64,000 nt of DNA from Glycocaulis profundi (GCA_007050995.1 VJOU01000001.1:62001-126000), one strand, 5' to 3'; positions 38,142 through 46,493 are shown, counted from the stretch's first letter. The notes: a model not told the origin generated them from the letters alone. Translations and numbers: made by a program.

Positions 38142-39146
38142 ATGCTGAGGGTCAAGAAAGCTGCGTCCATCGCCGATTCCGCCGGCTTCCGGCGCATGTT
38201 CGCGCCCGGCCGGCTATCGCTCGGCGTGTTCTTTCCGATCGAGGCGTTCGAAAGGGACGAGCCCGTCATGCGCGACCAGCCGCATCTCGCGCGGCGCGCC
38301 GAGGAACTCGGATTTGCCGGTCTCTGGGCGCGAGACGTGCCTCTGCGGGACCCGAATTTCGGAGATCTGGGCCAGGTCTACGATCCGTGGGTGTGGCTTG
38401 GCTTGATCGCAGCGCACACCTCGACGATCGCGCTTGCGACGGGCTCCCTCGTTCTTCCCCTGCGTCACCCGCTGCATACCGCCAAGGCGTCCGCATCGGT
38501 CGATCAACTGACAGGCGGGCGATTCGTGCTCGGCGTGGCCTCCGGCGACCGCCCCGTTGAATTTCCAGCGTTCGGTGTCGACTGGCATGAGCGCGACGTT
38601 CTGTTCCGCGACAATCTGTCGGTGATCCGCAGGGTGCTCATGGAAGAGTTTCCCCACGTCCGGTCGGGCTATGGCGCCATCACGGGAACGGCGGACCTGG
38701 TGCCCAAACCCGTCTCTCGCCTGCCGATCCTGATCACCGGATCGAGCCGCCAGAGCTTCGAGTGGATCGCGGAGCACGCGGATGGCTGGATCACCTATCC
38801 CCGCGACCTCGCGCGGCAGGCGGAACTGGTCGCGAAATGGCGCGCGGCGGTGGAGGGCGTGTCGCCCGGCGTGTTCAAGCCCGTCGTTCAGTCGCTCTAT
38901 GTCGATCTGGCCGCGGGACCGGCCGAGCCGCCTCGGCCAATTCATCTCGGCTTCCGGGCCGGCCGCAACTTCATGATCGGCTTTCTGAACGACCTTGCCG
39001 GCGCCGGGGTCAATCACGTCATCCTCAACCTCAAATATGGCCGGCGCGCTGCGGGCGAGGTGCTTGAGGAGATCGGCCGGGAAGTGCTCCCGCGCCTGGA
39101 AAATCGCGGGGGGATGTCGTCTCTCGAAGCGCCGACCGCACGATAG
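38142..39146 (+). CDS. LLM-class flavin-dependent oxidoreductase
   Basis: A 334-residue luciferase-like monooxygenase fold. It starts FRRMFAPGRLSLGVFFPIEAF and contains FAGLWARDVPLRDPNFGDLGQ, ATGSLVLPLRHP, and GRFVLGVASGDRPVEFPAFG, matching the TIGR03571 subgroup. These use FMN or F420; the substrate is not known. ATG 38142 gives the usual N-terminus; an in-frame TTG at 38100 has AAGGA upstream and cannot be excluded. It begins the block that differs in composition from its surroundings. Confidence 0.85.
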   Translation: MLRVKKAASIADSAGFRRMFAPGRLSLGVFFPIEAFERDEPVMRDQPHLARRAEELGFAGLWARDVPLRDPNFGDLGQVYDPWVWLGLIAAHTSTIALATGSLVLPLRHPLHTAKASASVDQLTGGRFVLGVASGDRPVEFPAFGVDWHERDVLFRDNLSVIRRVLMEEFPHVRSGYGAITGTADLVPKPVSRLPILITGSSRQSFEWIAEHADGWITYPRDLARQAELVAKWRAAVEGVSPGVFKPVVQSLYVDLAAGPAEPPRPIHLGFRAGRNFMIGFLNDLAGAGVNHVILNLKYGRRAAGEVLEEIGREVLPRLENRGGMSSLEAPTAR

Positions 39147-39278
39147 ACAATCGGGGTGAAAGACGCGTGCGGCCGTTGCCCCGCTTCGCCCGGACGACAG
39201 CGAGTTCTGCGGGCGTCAGCACGCACCGGCAGGCGAGCGGGCCCTGGCGATCTCGCCGTCAGCCCAGGGTGCTGGCCG

Positions 39279-39722
39279 CTAAAGCAGCAGATCGAACAGC
39301 CGATACGCCCGTTCCCAATCCTGGGTCCTCGGATTCTTCAGCTTCTCGTCGGTGATCCTGAAGGTTTCCGCAAGCGCGAGACATAGTGCTCCGGCGATTT
39401 CAGGGAACCGTGCCTCCGTTTCATGGCCGATCGCCAGATCACTTGGCGGCAACCCTGTCAGCCCGGCCAGATAATCCGTGAGCTGCAGCTCCGCATTCAA
39501 AGGCCGGAACCGGTGGATCGTCTCCTGGAGCCCCTTGGTGACGGGCAGATCCCAAGGCTGGATCACGTCACGATTGTTGGCCTTGGCATTCGCTTCGCCG
39601 CGGACCACAAGATCCTGGACCTTCTGGCGGACGAAATTCTCAAGCCGTTTGAGGTCGCTCTTGTCGAGAGCGATGTCGCCTGACCGGCGAAACAATTTCT
39701 GTAATCTATGAATGGCCGCCAT
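39279..39722 (-). CDS. DUF1931 family protein, bacterial histone-fold doublet
   Basis: 147 residues matching DUF1931, a group whose crystal structure (Aquifex) shows two fused histone folds. Characteristic stretches are LQKLFRRSGDIALDKSDLKRLENF, GEANAKANNRDVIQPWDLPVTKGLQETI, and later LPEIAGALCLALAE-like ARFPEIAGALCLALAE with LKNPRTQDWERA. The length is close to that of the family (about 150-165). A ribosome site GAGGTG lies six bases before ATG 39722. Its role is unknown; DNA or nucleoid binding is the natural hypothesis. It lies with trxC and catB in the tRNA-Ser patch. Confidence 0.85.
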   Translation of the reverse strand: MAAIHRLQKLFRRSGDIALDKSDLKRLENFVRQKVQDLVVRGEANAKANNRDVIQPWDLPVTKGLQETIHRFRPLNAELQLTDYLAGLTGLPPSDLAIGHETEARFPEIAGALCLALAETFRITDEKLKNPRTQDWERAYRLFDLLL

Positions 39723-39769
39723 CGCGCACCTCACCTGCTGGAGGGTCGACGTGTACGCTCTCTGGCCGA

Positions 39770-40270
39770 TCAGGCCTTGACGCTCGTCAGGGCGGCGCCT
39801 CTCAGCGCCTGTTCCACCCAATCAACGATCGCCGACGTCGGCAACACGCCCGAGGTGCGAGCGATCTCCCGCCCTTTCCTGATCATGCCCATGCTCGGAA
39901 TTGCGCGAATTCCGTAGCGTCCGGCGATGGCGGGGTGCGCCTCGGTGTCGAGCTTGCCGAGCCGCACAAGCGGCTCCAGCCGTGGCGCCGCCATCTCGAA
40001 ATTGGGAGTCATCATTCGGCATGGACCGCACCATTCCGCCCAGAAGTCGACCACGACCGGCAGATCGCTCCTGAGCGCGTGCGAATCGAAGTTCGCCCCG
40101 TCGAGTTCAACGGCTTTGCCCGCGAAGAGAGGGTTGTGACACCTCCCGCATTTCGGGCTGCGGGCGAGTTTTGCGTGGGGGACGCGGTTCACCGACGCAT
40201 CGGTCGGGCAGGCGACCAGCAGCGTCTCTGCTTCTGCCACGCGCCGTTGATCGGCGGTCGTATCGGACAT
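39770..40270 (-). CDS. thioredoxin 2 (TrxC-like) with altered zinc site
   Basis: A 166-residue disulfide reductase. The active site is WAEWCGPCRMM. An N-terminal zinc-binding region resembles TrxC (KCGRCHNPLFAGKAV), but the first Cys pair reads CPTD, so one of four zinc ligands is replaced by Asp. ATG 40270 is fixed by AAGGAG seven bases upstream; the frame itself is open to 40501. It lies 47 bases upstream of the DUF1931 gene on the same strand, so the two probably share a transcript. Confidence 0.88.
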   Translation of the reverse strand: MSDTTADQRRVAEAETLLVACPTDASVNRVPHAKLARSPKCGRCHNPLFAGKAVELDGANFDSHALRSDLPVVVDFWAEWCGPCRMMTPNFEMAAPRLEPLVRLGKLDTEAHPAIAGRYGIRAIPSMGMIRKGREIARTSGVLPTSAIVDWVEQALRGAALTSVKA

Positions 40271-40773
40271 CGGTGTCTCCTTGCCGCCCCGCGCGGCAGG
40301 CGGGATGCGAACGCGGCAGCGCAAGCCTGGCGGATCTGAATCGGGAGGCGCCGTTCCGCGCTTCGATGAAACGCGTCTCCCGGCATAAACCCTCGTCGTC
40401 GCCCGGGCAGAAGCAAACAGCGCGATTGCAATCGGCTGGCCTTTGACCGGCCCGGCCTTATAGCCAGCCAGCGCCGCCCAAGCATTGACAGGCGTCAGCA
40501 ATCAAGCGGGACAGGATGCTGGCGACCTCAGCTTCCGGCAAACAGCGTTTGCGATCACGGGCGGGAAGGCGGGGGCGCAAGCGCGCTGAGAAGACGGGTG
40601 ATGTAAATCGACGTACTGAGGGCGGCTGGCGGGCCGAAGCCGATGAAACGGAGAACTACGCCTACGCCATAGCCCTCTAAAATGAGGCGAGATCGAATGG
40701 CAAAGATGGGGTGGAAACCTGCCCGTCCGGTTTAAGAAACCAGACGAGCGAAAGCTGACATTTAAGGCGCAAG
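40271..40773. other. 503-base stretch without genes
   Basis: Lies between the divergence of trxC and the end of catB. No frame codes for anything recognisable. It has lower GC than flanking core DNA and contains the hairpin at 40721-40749 and the promoter region of trxC. I see no attC site, IS end or tRNA fragment. Confidence 0.6.
40721..40749 (-). terminator. hairpin downstream of catB
   Basis: On the minus strand GCTCGTCTGGTTT and AAACCGGACGGGC pair over 13 positions with two G-T pairs and a three-base loop, starting about 25 bases after the catB stop. There is no T run. The G-T pairs favour the minus transcript, so it is probably a catB terminator or mRNA 3' stabiliser. Confidence 0.5.
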
Positions 40774-41412
40774 TTATGTCCTTGGCTTGATGACCATCTG
40801 CCAATGACGGTGGAGGGCCGAGATGTCACCGCTGGTGAGGATCGGCATAGCCTGTTTCAGCTCGTCGTCGTTCCAGCCCCACCAACGGAGTTCGAGAAGC
40901 CGGGCTATGTCGGCCTCGTTGAACCGCGTGCGGATGGTCTTGGCGGGATTACCTCCGACAATGGCGTAGGGCTCGATATCCCGGGTCACCAGAGCCCGTG
41001 TGCCGATCACCGCACCGTCCCCGATCGTCACACCCGGCATAATTATGGCCTCAGTCCCGATCCAGACGTCGTTGCCAATCACAGTGTCGCCCGCCGGCTG
41101 ATAGCCGTTCTGCGCTTCTGCGAAGGCGGCCACCTCTGACATCCAGTAGAAGGGGAAGGTGCTGATCCAGTCGTTTCGGTGGCCCTGGTTCCCGGCCATG
41201 ATGAAGGCCGCGCCTGAACCGATCGAGCAGAAAGAGCCGATAATAAGTTTATCCACGCCCTCGTCTGGCAGAAGGAAACGGGCGCACTCATCGAAGCCGT
41301 GGCCGTGGTAGTAGCCGGAATAGTAGCTGTAGCGACCGACCCGGATGTTCGGGTTGGTAACGAGCCGATCGAGCATGATGCCCCGGAAGGGGCTTTCGAA
41401 GACATTTTCCAT
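40774..41412 (-). CDS. catB: CatB-type xenobiotic O-acetyltransferase
   Basis: A 212-residue hexapeptide-repeat acetyltransferase. It follows the type B chloramphenicol acetyltransferases from end to end: [46 protein letters not shown] with the catalytic His, and [20 protein letters not shown]. Left-handed beta-helix repeats are visible as I/V-G-x-x patterns. Chloramphenicol or streptogramin acetylation is possible; chromosomal relatives exist with unknown natural substrates, so resistance is not proven. An inverted repeat lies upstream at 41453-41478. GC content is lower than in the core genes. Confidence 0.88.
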   Translation of the reverse strand: MENVFESPFRGIMLDRLVTNPNIRVGRYSYYSGYYHGHGFDECARFLLPDEGVDKLIIGSFCSIGSGAAFIMAGNQGHRNDWISTFPFYWMSEVAAFAEAQNGYQPAGDTVIGNDVWIGTEAIIMPGVTIGDGAVIGTRALVTRDIEPYAIVGGNPAKTIRTRFNEADIARLLELRWWGWNDDELKQAMPILTSGDISALHRHWQMVIKPRT

Positions 41413-41785
41413 GATGAAAACCGATTGTTCGCAAGCCGCGCGTGCGGCGACGGTTCACCCGAACACTTGCGGGTGAACATCAGCAAGCGACCCAATGATC
41501 GCCGCTACAGCTTCCAGCGTCAGAGACGAGGAAGCGCGATGTCGGTGGTTCGGTCTGCAGACTTCATTTCTCGATTATGAACCAATCGGGTGCTGATGCC
41601 AATTCAGCACGGCCGCTTTCGGGTTGCGCGAACTTGGGATTGATCGTCCGCAATGGGGGCGGAAGCTGACGCTCTTATTTCACAATCTATAGGGCTGTAG
41701 CGTAGGATCGGCGGTTTGCTATCTCATCCGGCGGAATGCGGTGATCGGCGGCAATATCGCGCCAACGAGGGCAATCGGCGGTGGC
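41413..41785. other. 373-base gene-free stretch next to tRNA-Ser
   Basis: Upstream of catB and ending at the tRNA-Ser 3' end. Contains the inverted repeat at 41453-41478 and several AT-rich segments (TTATTTCACAATCTATAGG near 41675). No gene, integrase fragment or copy of the tRNA end is seen. Confidence 0.55.
41453..41478 (-). repeat. perfect 9-base inverted repeat upstream of catB
   Basis: GTTCACCCG and CGGGTGAAC separated by eight bases, 41 to 66 bases upstream of the catB start. It could be an operator for a dimeric repressor or a leader hairpin. Confidence 0.6.
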
Positions 41786-41875
41786 TGGCGGAGAGGGAGG
41801 GATTCGAACCCTCGGAACGCTTGCGCGCTCAACGGTTTTCGAGACCGCCCCGTTCGACCACTCCGGCACCTCTCC
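41786..41875 (-). tRNA. tRNA-Ser(CGA)
   Basis: A 90-base class II tRNA on the minus strand: acceptor GGAGAGG/CCTCTCC, anticodon stem GCGGT/ACCGT with loop CTCGAAA (anticodon CGA), a long variable arm (TGAGCGCGCAAGCGTT), T-loop TTCGAAT, and encoded CCA (TGG at 41786-41788 on plus). Its 3' end faces the low-GC patch, the side on which tRNA-targeting islands insert. Confidence 0.97.
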
Positions 41876-41974
41876 GCGGGGAGCGCGGAAACTAGCGACG
41901 CGCTTCGCGATAGGCAAGCGCCGCGTGCGGGCGTTTTCAGCGGCGCTCAGCCCCGCGTCAGCAGGCGCCCGCGA

Positions 41975-42003
41975 TTGACTCGAACGCCGCCTGATTATAT
42001 GTC
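41975..42003 (+). promoter_or_regulatory. putative rplU promoter
   Basis: TTGACT (41975-41980) is followed by an AT-rich TTATATGTC (41995-42003). The best -10 choices are TATATG (spacer 15) or TATGTC (spacer 17). It would leave a leader of about 130 bases before rplU. Confidence 0.4.
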
Positions 42004-42137
42004 ACGCGCTCTTCGGGCCCGCGCCCTTCACGGCGGCGGGCCTTTGCGCTGTCACAACGCCGACCCGAAAAAGGCGGCGAAGAAAAAGGGTCTCCGCGCT
42101 TCTTCGCGACGGACGGCCGGAACAAAGGATTGAAACG

Positions 42138-42836
42138 ATGTATGCGGTGATCAAGACCGGCGGCAAGCAGTACAAGGTCTCCGAGGGCGACAAGCTCGTG
42201 GTGGAGAAGGTTTCCGGCGAGCCTGGCGACGTGATCGCGCTCGACCAGGTTCTGATGGTGTCGGGCGATTCCGGCGTGACCGTGGGCAGCCCCCTCGTGG
42301 AGGGCGCTCAGGTGATGGCCGAGCTGATCGACGTGCGCAAGGGCGACAAGGTTCTCGTCTTCAAGAAGCGCCGTCGTCAGAACTATCGCCGCACCAAGGG
42401 CCACCGCCAGTGGGAAGCGCTGATCTCGATCTCCGAGATCGTGCTGCCGGGCGCCAAGGCCAAAACCGCGGCCAAGAAAGCCGAGCCGAAAAAAGCCGAC
42501 GAGGCGAAAACCGCCCCCAAGGCCGAGGCGAAGCCCAAAGCCGCCGCCAAGCCGGCCGCCAAGAAAGAGGCCGCGCCCAAGGCCGAAGCGAAAGCGGACG
42601 CCAAGCCCGCCGCGAAGAAGGCCGCCGCCTCCAAGGGCGACGACCTGACCCAGATCACCGGCATCGGCCCGGCCTATGCCAAGAAGCTGAACGAGGCGGG
42701 CGTGACCAGCTTCGCCCAGATCGCGGCCATGAAAGCCGCCGACCTGGACGCGCTGGACGAGAAAGTGCCCGGCGTGAAGGCGAAAGCGGACAATGACGGC
42801 TGGGTGAAAGCCGCCAAGGAACTGGCCAAGTCGTAA
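42138..42836 (+). CDS. rplU: 50S ribosomal protein bL21 with C-terminal HhH extension
   Basis: 232 residues, over twice the usual length of about 103. Residues 1-103 are bL21: MYAVIKTGGKQYKVSEGDKL, then FKKRRRQNYRRTKGHRQ, the rRNA-binding patch. Residues about 104-170 are an Ala/Lys/Pro linker like a histone H1 tail. The last 60 residues form a small domain with a helix-hairpin-helix, LTQITGIGPAYAKKLNEAGV, a motif that often binds nucleic acid. Such extensions occur in some alphaproteobacteria. It is followed by rpmA, the normal order. AAAGGA precedes the start. Confidence 0.95.
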   Translation: MYAVIKTGGKQYKVSEGDKLVVEKVSGEPGDVIALDQVLMVSGDSGVTVGSPLVEGAQVMAELIDVRKGDKVLVFKKRRRQNYRRTKGHRQWEALISISEIVLPGAKAKTAAKKAEPKKADEAKTAPKAEAKPKAAAKPAAKKEAAPKAEAKADAKPAAKKAAASKGDDLTQITGIGPAYAKKLNEAGVTSFAQIAAMKAADLDALDEKVPGVKAKADNDGWVKAAKELAKS

Positions 42837-42875
42837 GACGGCCCTGCTCAAACACGAGATTTCAAGGAGAGCATC

Positions 42876-43145
42876 ATGGCTCACAAAAAAGCAGGCGGCT
42901 CCTCGCGCAACGGCCGCGACTCAGCCGGCCGGCGCCTCGGCGTCAAGAAATCGGGCGGCCAGGCGGTCATCCCGGGCAACATCATCATCCGTCAGCGCGG
43001 GACCAAGTATTATCCCGGCGTGAACGTGGGCATGGGCAAGGACCATACCCTGTTCGCCCTGGCCGAAGGCCGGGTGGAGTTCGCGCGCAAGAAGGACGAC
43101 CGGCTTTACGTGAACGTGGCGCCGCTCGCCGACGCCGCCGAGTAA
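42876..43145 (+). CDS. rpmA: 50S ribosomal protein bL27
   Basis: 89 residues; its N-terminal tail reaches the peptidyl transferase centre. It begins [20 protein letters not shown] and contains the core [20 protein letters not shown]. No N-terminal cleavage extension as in Firmicutes is present. AAGGAGAG precedes the ATG. The two hairpins beyond its stop end the rplU-rpmA operon. Confidence 0.97.
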   Translation: MAHKKAGGSSRNGRDSAGRRLGVKKSGGQAVIPGNIIIRQRGTKYYPGVNVGMGKDHTLFALAEGRVEFARKKDDRLYVNVAPLADAAE

Positions 43146-43220
43146 GGGCGACCTGACATAAGGATCGCCCGCCCTGAAACGGGCGATCCTGACCAGGCCG
43201 AAAGGCCGACGCGCTCCAAG

Positions 43221-43253
43221 AAGGGGAGCCGGGATCGCCCGGCTCCCCTTTTT
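43221..43253 (+). terminator. intrinsic terminator of rplU-rpmA
   Basis: A 13-base stem AAGGGGAGCCGGG / CCCGGCTCCCCTT with loop ATCG followed by T5. A second hairpin (AGGATCGCCCG / CGGGCGATCCT, 43161-43190) lies just upstream without a T tail and may protect the mRNA end. Confidence 0.92.
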
Positions 43254-43294
43254 CGCGTCTGCGGCCCTTCTCCGCGGCGCGCGAGGAGACGGCC

Positions 43295-43864
43295 ATGATC
43301 GCCTGCATCCCGCCTGAGACCGACACCGAACCTGATGAACCCGGCCCCGCGCCGGTCCTGGCCACTGCCCGGCTGGCCCTGCGCCCGCTGAATATGGCGG
43401 ATGCGGGCTGGATCGCGCGCGGGGCGTCCAATCTGAAGGTGGCCCGGATGACCGCGAGCATCAGCCACCCCTATCCGCCACTGGCCGCGGAACTGTTCAT
43501 CCTGTCCATGCGCGCCGCGGAGGCCGGGCGCGGCGACCGGGTCCGCGCGGTCACGCGCCGCGCTGACGGCGCGCCGCTGGGCCTGATGGGCCTGCACCCG
43601 CGCGCCGACGGGGCGTGGGAGCTGGGCTACTGGGTGGACGAGGCGCAGTGGGGCCGGGGCTTCGCCACCGAAGCGGGCGCGGCCCTGCTGGCCGAGGCGG
43701 ACGCGCTCGGGCTGGGGCCGGTCGTTGCCGGGCACTACGCCGACAACCCCGCCTCGGGCCGGGTGCTGGAAAAGCTGGGCTTCGCCTATACCGGCGAGGT
43801 CGAGGACGCCTTCTCCATGGGCCGCATGGCCAGCGCCCCGTGCCGCCGGATGGCACGGGGCTGA
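43295..43864 (+). CDS. GNAT-family N-acetyltransferase near rpmA
   Basis: A 189-residue protein of the RimJ-like GNAT group: LATARLALRPLNMADAGWIA at the start, WELGYWVDEAQWGRGFATEAG as the CoA motif, and NPASGRVLEKLGFAYTGE near the end. In many alphaproteobacteria a GNAT gene follows rplU-rpmA, and obgE usually comes next; here obgE is not in place. Substrate unknown. Confidence 0.9.
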   Translation: MIACIPPETDTEPDEPGPAPVLATARLALRPLNMADAGWIARGASNLKVARMTASISHPYPPLAAELFILSMRAAEAGRGDRVRAVTRRADGAPLGLMGLHPRADGAWELGYWVDEAQWGRGFATEAGAALLAEADALGLGPVVAGHYADNPASGRVLEKLGFAYTGEVEDAFSMGRMASAPCRRMARG

Positions 43865-43871
43865 AGGCGGC

Positions 43872-44846
43872 TCAGTCGCGCCCGCGCTCCTGGGCGCGGG
43901 CGTAGTCCTCGAAGGTGATGCGGTCGGGATCTTCGGGGCGCGCCCATTCGACCATGTCTTCAAAATGTTCTTCCGCGCTCATGTCGAGATACTCCCTCCG
44001 CTGCGGTTCGGCGGGCTGGGCGCTCTGTGCCAGACGGACGAACTCAGGCGCGCAGAGGCGCACCGCGTCAGGCGTGTCTTCGTTGAAGGTCTCCGGGTCC
44101 ATGACGCGCTCGATGCGTTCAGGTTCGGCCCGCATGAACTCTTCCATCTGGGCGTGCCGCTGCCGGAAGTCTTCGAGCGTGAGGAAGCCGTCTCCCGTCT
44201 GCTCCATCGCGTCGAACCCCCTTCTCGCGGTGTTCAGCTGGTATGCGCCCCATTCTTCAGCGGTGACCACGCCATCGCCGTCAGCGTCAATGCGATTGAA
44301 ATGACGGGCGTCCTGCGCCGCCATTTCCAGTTCCACCGCGTCCCAGCAATCGGCGCTGATCTGGTCAGGTTGCGCGAAGAGCACGGTTGGCGACACCGCG
44401 CCGTATGCAGCGAACAGTCCGCTCACCGACCCCCTGCGGCGGGCCTGTGAACTCGAACCGTCCGCATCAGCCAGCGCCCTCACGCTGCCCTGCGCCCGAC
44501 GGTATTCGGGCAGGGTCAGGCGGCCGTCGGAATTCAGGTCGAGTTCGTCGAATTCGGCGATGGCGTAGGGGCGGTCCCCGCCGGGCAGGCGGTCGGCGGA
44601 CTGGACGGCGGCGAGCAAAGCGAGGCTCGCGGCGGCGAGGGAATAGGGCATGATACGGCTCCATCTGCTGGGCGCGGCCCGTCCGGTGCGGACGAAATGC
44701 GCCATGGCTTCTCGCAGCACCCCGCTCGCGGTCCGGTCCTGCCGCTCGCAGGCGGCCAGGAAGGCCTGCTTGTCGGCGTGCGACAGGCGGACCTCCACCG
44801 CTTCGGACTTCTTCGCCGGACGGCGCGGGCGGGTCTGCGGAGCCAT
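43872..44846 (-). CDS. RHH - transmembrane - EF-hand protein
   Basis: A 324-residue protein of unusual build. Residues 16-53 (VEVRLSHADKQAFLAACERQ, then a helix ending REAMAHFVRTGR) look like a ribbon-helix-helix DNA-binding unit. A single hydrophobic helix follows (about 64-82). After it, residues about 97-230 carry EF-hands: DLNSDGRLTLPE (103-114, canonical), DADGDGVVTAEE (187-198, canonical) and EQTGDGFLTLED (215-226, degenerate at position 1). Basic residues before the helix predict a cytoplasmic N-terminus and an external calcium-binding part. That would suit a one-component calcium sensor; DNA binding is inferred. ATG 44846 has AAGGG about 12 bases upstream. Confidence 0.75.
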   Translation of the reverse strand: MAPQTRPRRPAKKSEAVEVRLSHADKQAFLAACERQDRTASGVLREAMAHFVRTGRAAPSRWSRIMPYSLAAASLALLAAVQSADRLPGGDRPYAIAEFDELDLNSDGRLTLPEYRRAQGSVRALADADGSSSQARRRGSVSGLFAAYGAVSPTVLFAQPDQISADCWDAVELEMAAQDARHFNRIDADGDGVVTAEEWGAYQLNTARRGFDAMEQTGDGFLTLEDFRQRHAQMEEFMRAEPERIERVMDPETFNEDTPDAVRLCAPEFVRLAQSAQPAEPQRREYLDMSAEEHFEDMVEWARPEDPDRITFEDYARAQERGRD

Positions 44847-45028
44847 GATGGGTCGGCCCTTCGATGATTTCTCCGGTGATCGCGCCGGGACGGGGCGGGT
44901 TAGTCGTCCCGAAGCGCCGCAATCTTCAATAGAAGACCGGATCGGGCCGTCCCGCGCAATGCGCGCAGCCGTCCCGGCTGTCCCGAAACCTGTCCGGACA
45001 CTTGGAAAGTCCTGTCAGGAGAAGGGGT

Positions 45029-46489
45029 TCAGCCCTTCTTGCGGCTGAACATGCGCTTGACGGAGTCCGCGTCGGCCTGGCCCAGCGCGCCCTGGCGGAA
45101 GACCGCCGCCGCGCCCCAGACCACCGCGGCCATGGTCGCCAGCATCAGCGCGGTGGTGCCCAGAAGCTCCCAGACGGGCGGCTCGCTGGGCAGGCGGGCC
45201 ATCATGATGAAGGGCGTCCACAGCGGCACCCATGACGCGGCCTGGATGAACACCGAATCCATAGCCTGCAGGGCGAAGACCAGGATCATCATCGGCGCCA
45301 TCAGGACCAGGATGATCGGCGTCATCAGGGTCTGGGCCTCCTGCAGGGTCTCGCACAGCGAGCCCAGCGCCAGGAAGATCGCGCCGAACATGAGATAGCC
45401 GACGATGAAATAGCCCAGCGCGGCCAGCAGCAGGCCCGGATCGACCAGCGCGGCGATGAGCTGGGCCAGCTCGGGGTCGAGCGCGGCGGCGAACTGGGCG
45501 GTCACGAAGGAGGCCGCCGCGCCCACCAGCCCCCAGACCAGGAACAGGGTGAAGCTGACCGCCGCCACGCCGGTGAGCTTGCCGATCAGGATTTCATGGA
45601 AGCGCGCGGTGGACAGCAGCAGCTCGATGATCTTGCCGCCCTTCTCCTCGATCAGGCTGGTCAGCAGCATGTTGGCCACCGAGAACACCGCCGTCCACAG
45701 GATGAAGGCCAGGAAGAGCGAGATGAAGAAGGGCGCGCGGTCGGCCATGGTGATTTCCGCCTCGCCGTCCTCGGCCAGCGGGTTGAGATTGCGCAGCTCG
45801 GGCTCGATGGCCGTCAGCGCGGCGATCTCTTGCACGCTCAGCCCCCGGCCCATCAGGGCCTGCTGACGCAGATGCTCGCCCAGCGCCCGGCGCGAGGCCG
45901 AGGCCAGCGCGGTGTCGGTGACGTTGGTGGAGTAGTACACGAGGCGCGGCGGCGCGCCCGCGCCCTCGCCCGGCGCGATGAAGACCGCGGCGAACAGCGA
46001 GCGCGGCCCCTCGGGGGTCTGAACGCTGGCGTCTCCGGCCAGATACGGGCGCAGATCGGCCAGGGTCCGGCCCGGCGCCTCGACGCGCTGGTGGCGGCCG
46101 AACTGGGCGGTGAACGTGCCCGCGCCTTCCTCCAGCCCCAGGATCTCGAGCGCCTCGGGCAGGCGCGACAGGCCTGCGGGATCTTCGTCGAAGGCCGCCA
46201 GCGCCCGGTCGCGTCGCTCGGCCCCCGCCACGGGGGCCATGGCCTCCAGCGCGGCGCGGACCTGGGTGCGGCGCTCGCGCTCAAGCCCCGCCTGGATCAC
46301 GTCGTCCAGATTTCCGCCGGTCTCGTCGATCATCACGTAATAGCGCATGGGCTGGGAGGACTGGACCAGCGCCGGGATGGCCGCGCCCAGCACCATGAAG
46401 ACCGGCACCGACAGCAGAGACAGCCAGAACCCCCAGGTCGCCACGTAGGAGATGTATTCGCGGCGGGCGATCAGATAGATGGCGCGCAT
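45029..46489 (-). CDS. ABC-2 transporter permease, NatB-like
   Basis: A 486-residue integral-membrane subunit. One N-terminal membrane helix (residues about 15-40) is followed by a large external domain of roughly 215 residues, then five or six helices (about 265-470), the layout of NatB/YhaP exporters. The helix-loop motif LIEEKGGKIIELLLSTARFHEILIGKL is typical of the family. Its start is four bases after the ATPase stop, so ATPase and permease are coupled. Substrate unknown; sodium, drugs or peptides are possible. The C-terminal tail is basic (RMFSRKKG). Confidence 0.92.
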   Translation of the reverse strand: MRAIYLIARREYISYVATWGFWLSLLSVPVFMVLGAAIPALVQSSQPMRYYVMIDETGGNLDDVIQAGLERERRTQVRAALEAMAPVAGAERRDRALAAFDEDPAGLSRLPEALEILGLEEGAGTFTAQFGRHQRVEAPGRTLADLRPYLAGDASVQTPEGPRSLFAAVFIAPGEGAGAPPRLVYYSTNVTDTALASASRRALGEHLRQQALMGRGLSVQEIAALTAIEPELRNLNPLAEDGEAEITMADRAPFFISLFLAFILWTAVFSVANMLLTSLIEEKGGKIIELLLSTARFHEILIGKLTGVAAVSFTLFLVWGLVGAAASFVTAQFAAALDPELAQLIAALVDPGLLLAALGYFIVGYLMFGAIFLALGSLCETLQEAQTLMTPIILVLMAPMMILVFALQAMDSVFIQAASWVPLWTPFIMMARLPSEPPVWELLGTTALMLATMAAVVWGAAAVFRQGALGQADADSVKRMFSRKKG

Positions 46490-46493
46490 GGTC

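Noticed and set aside
40500-41413. Integron attC site next to catB, since relatives of this gene occur in cassettes.
   Set aside because: No RYYYAAC/GTTRRRY cores flank the gene; the hairpin at 40721-40749 lacks them.
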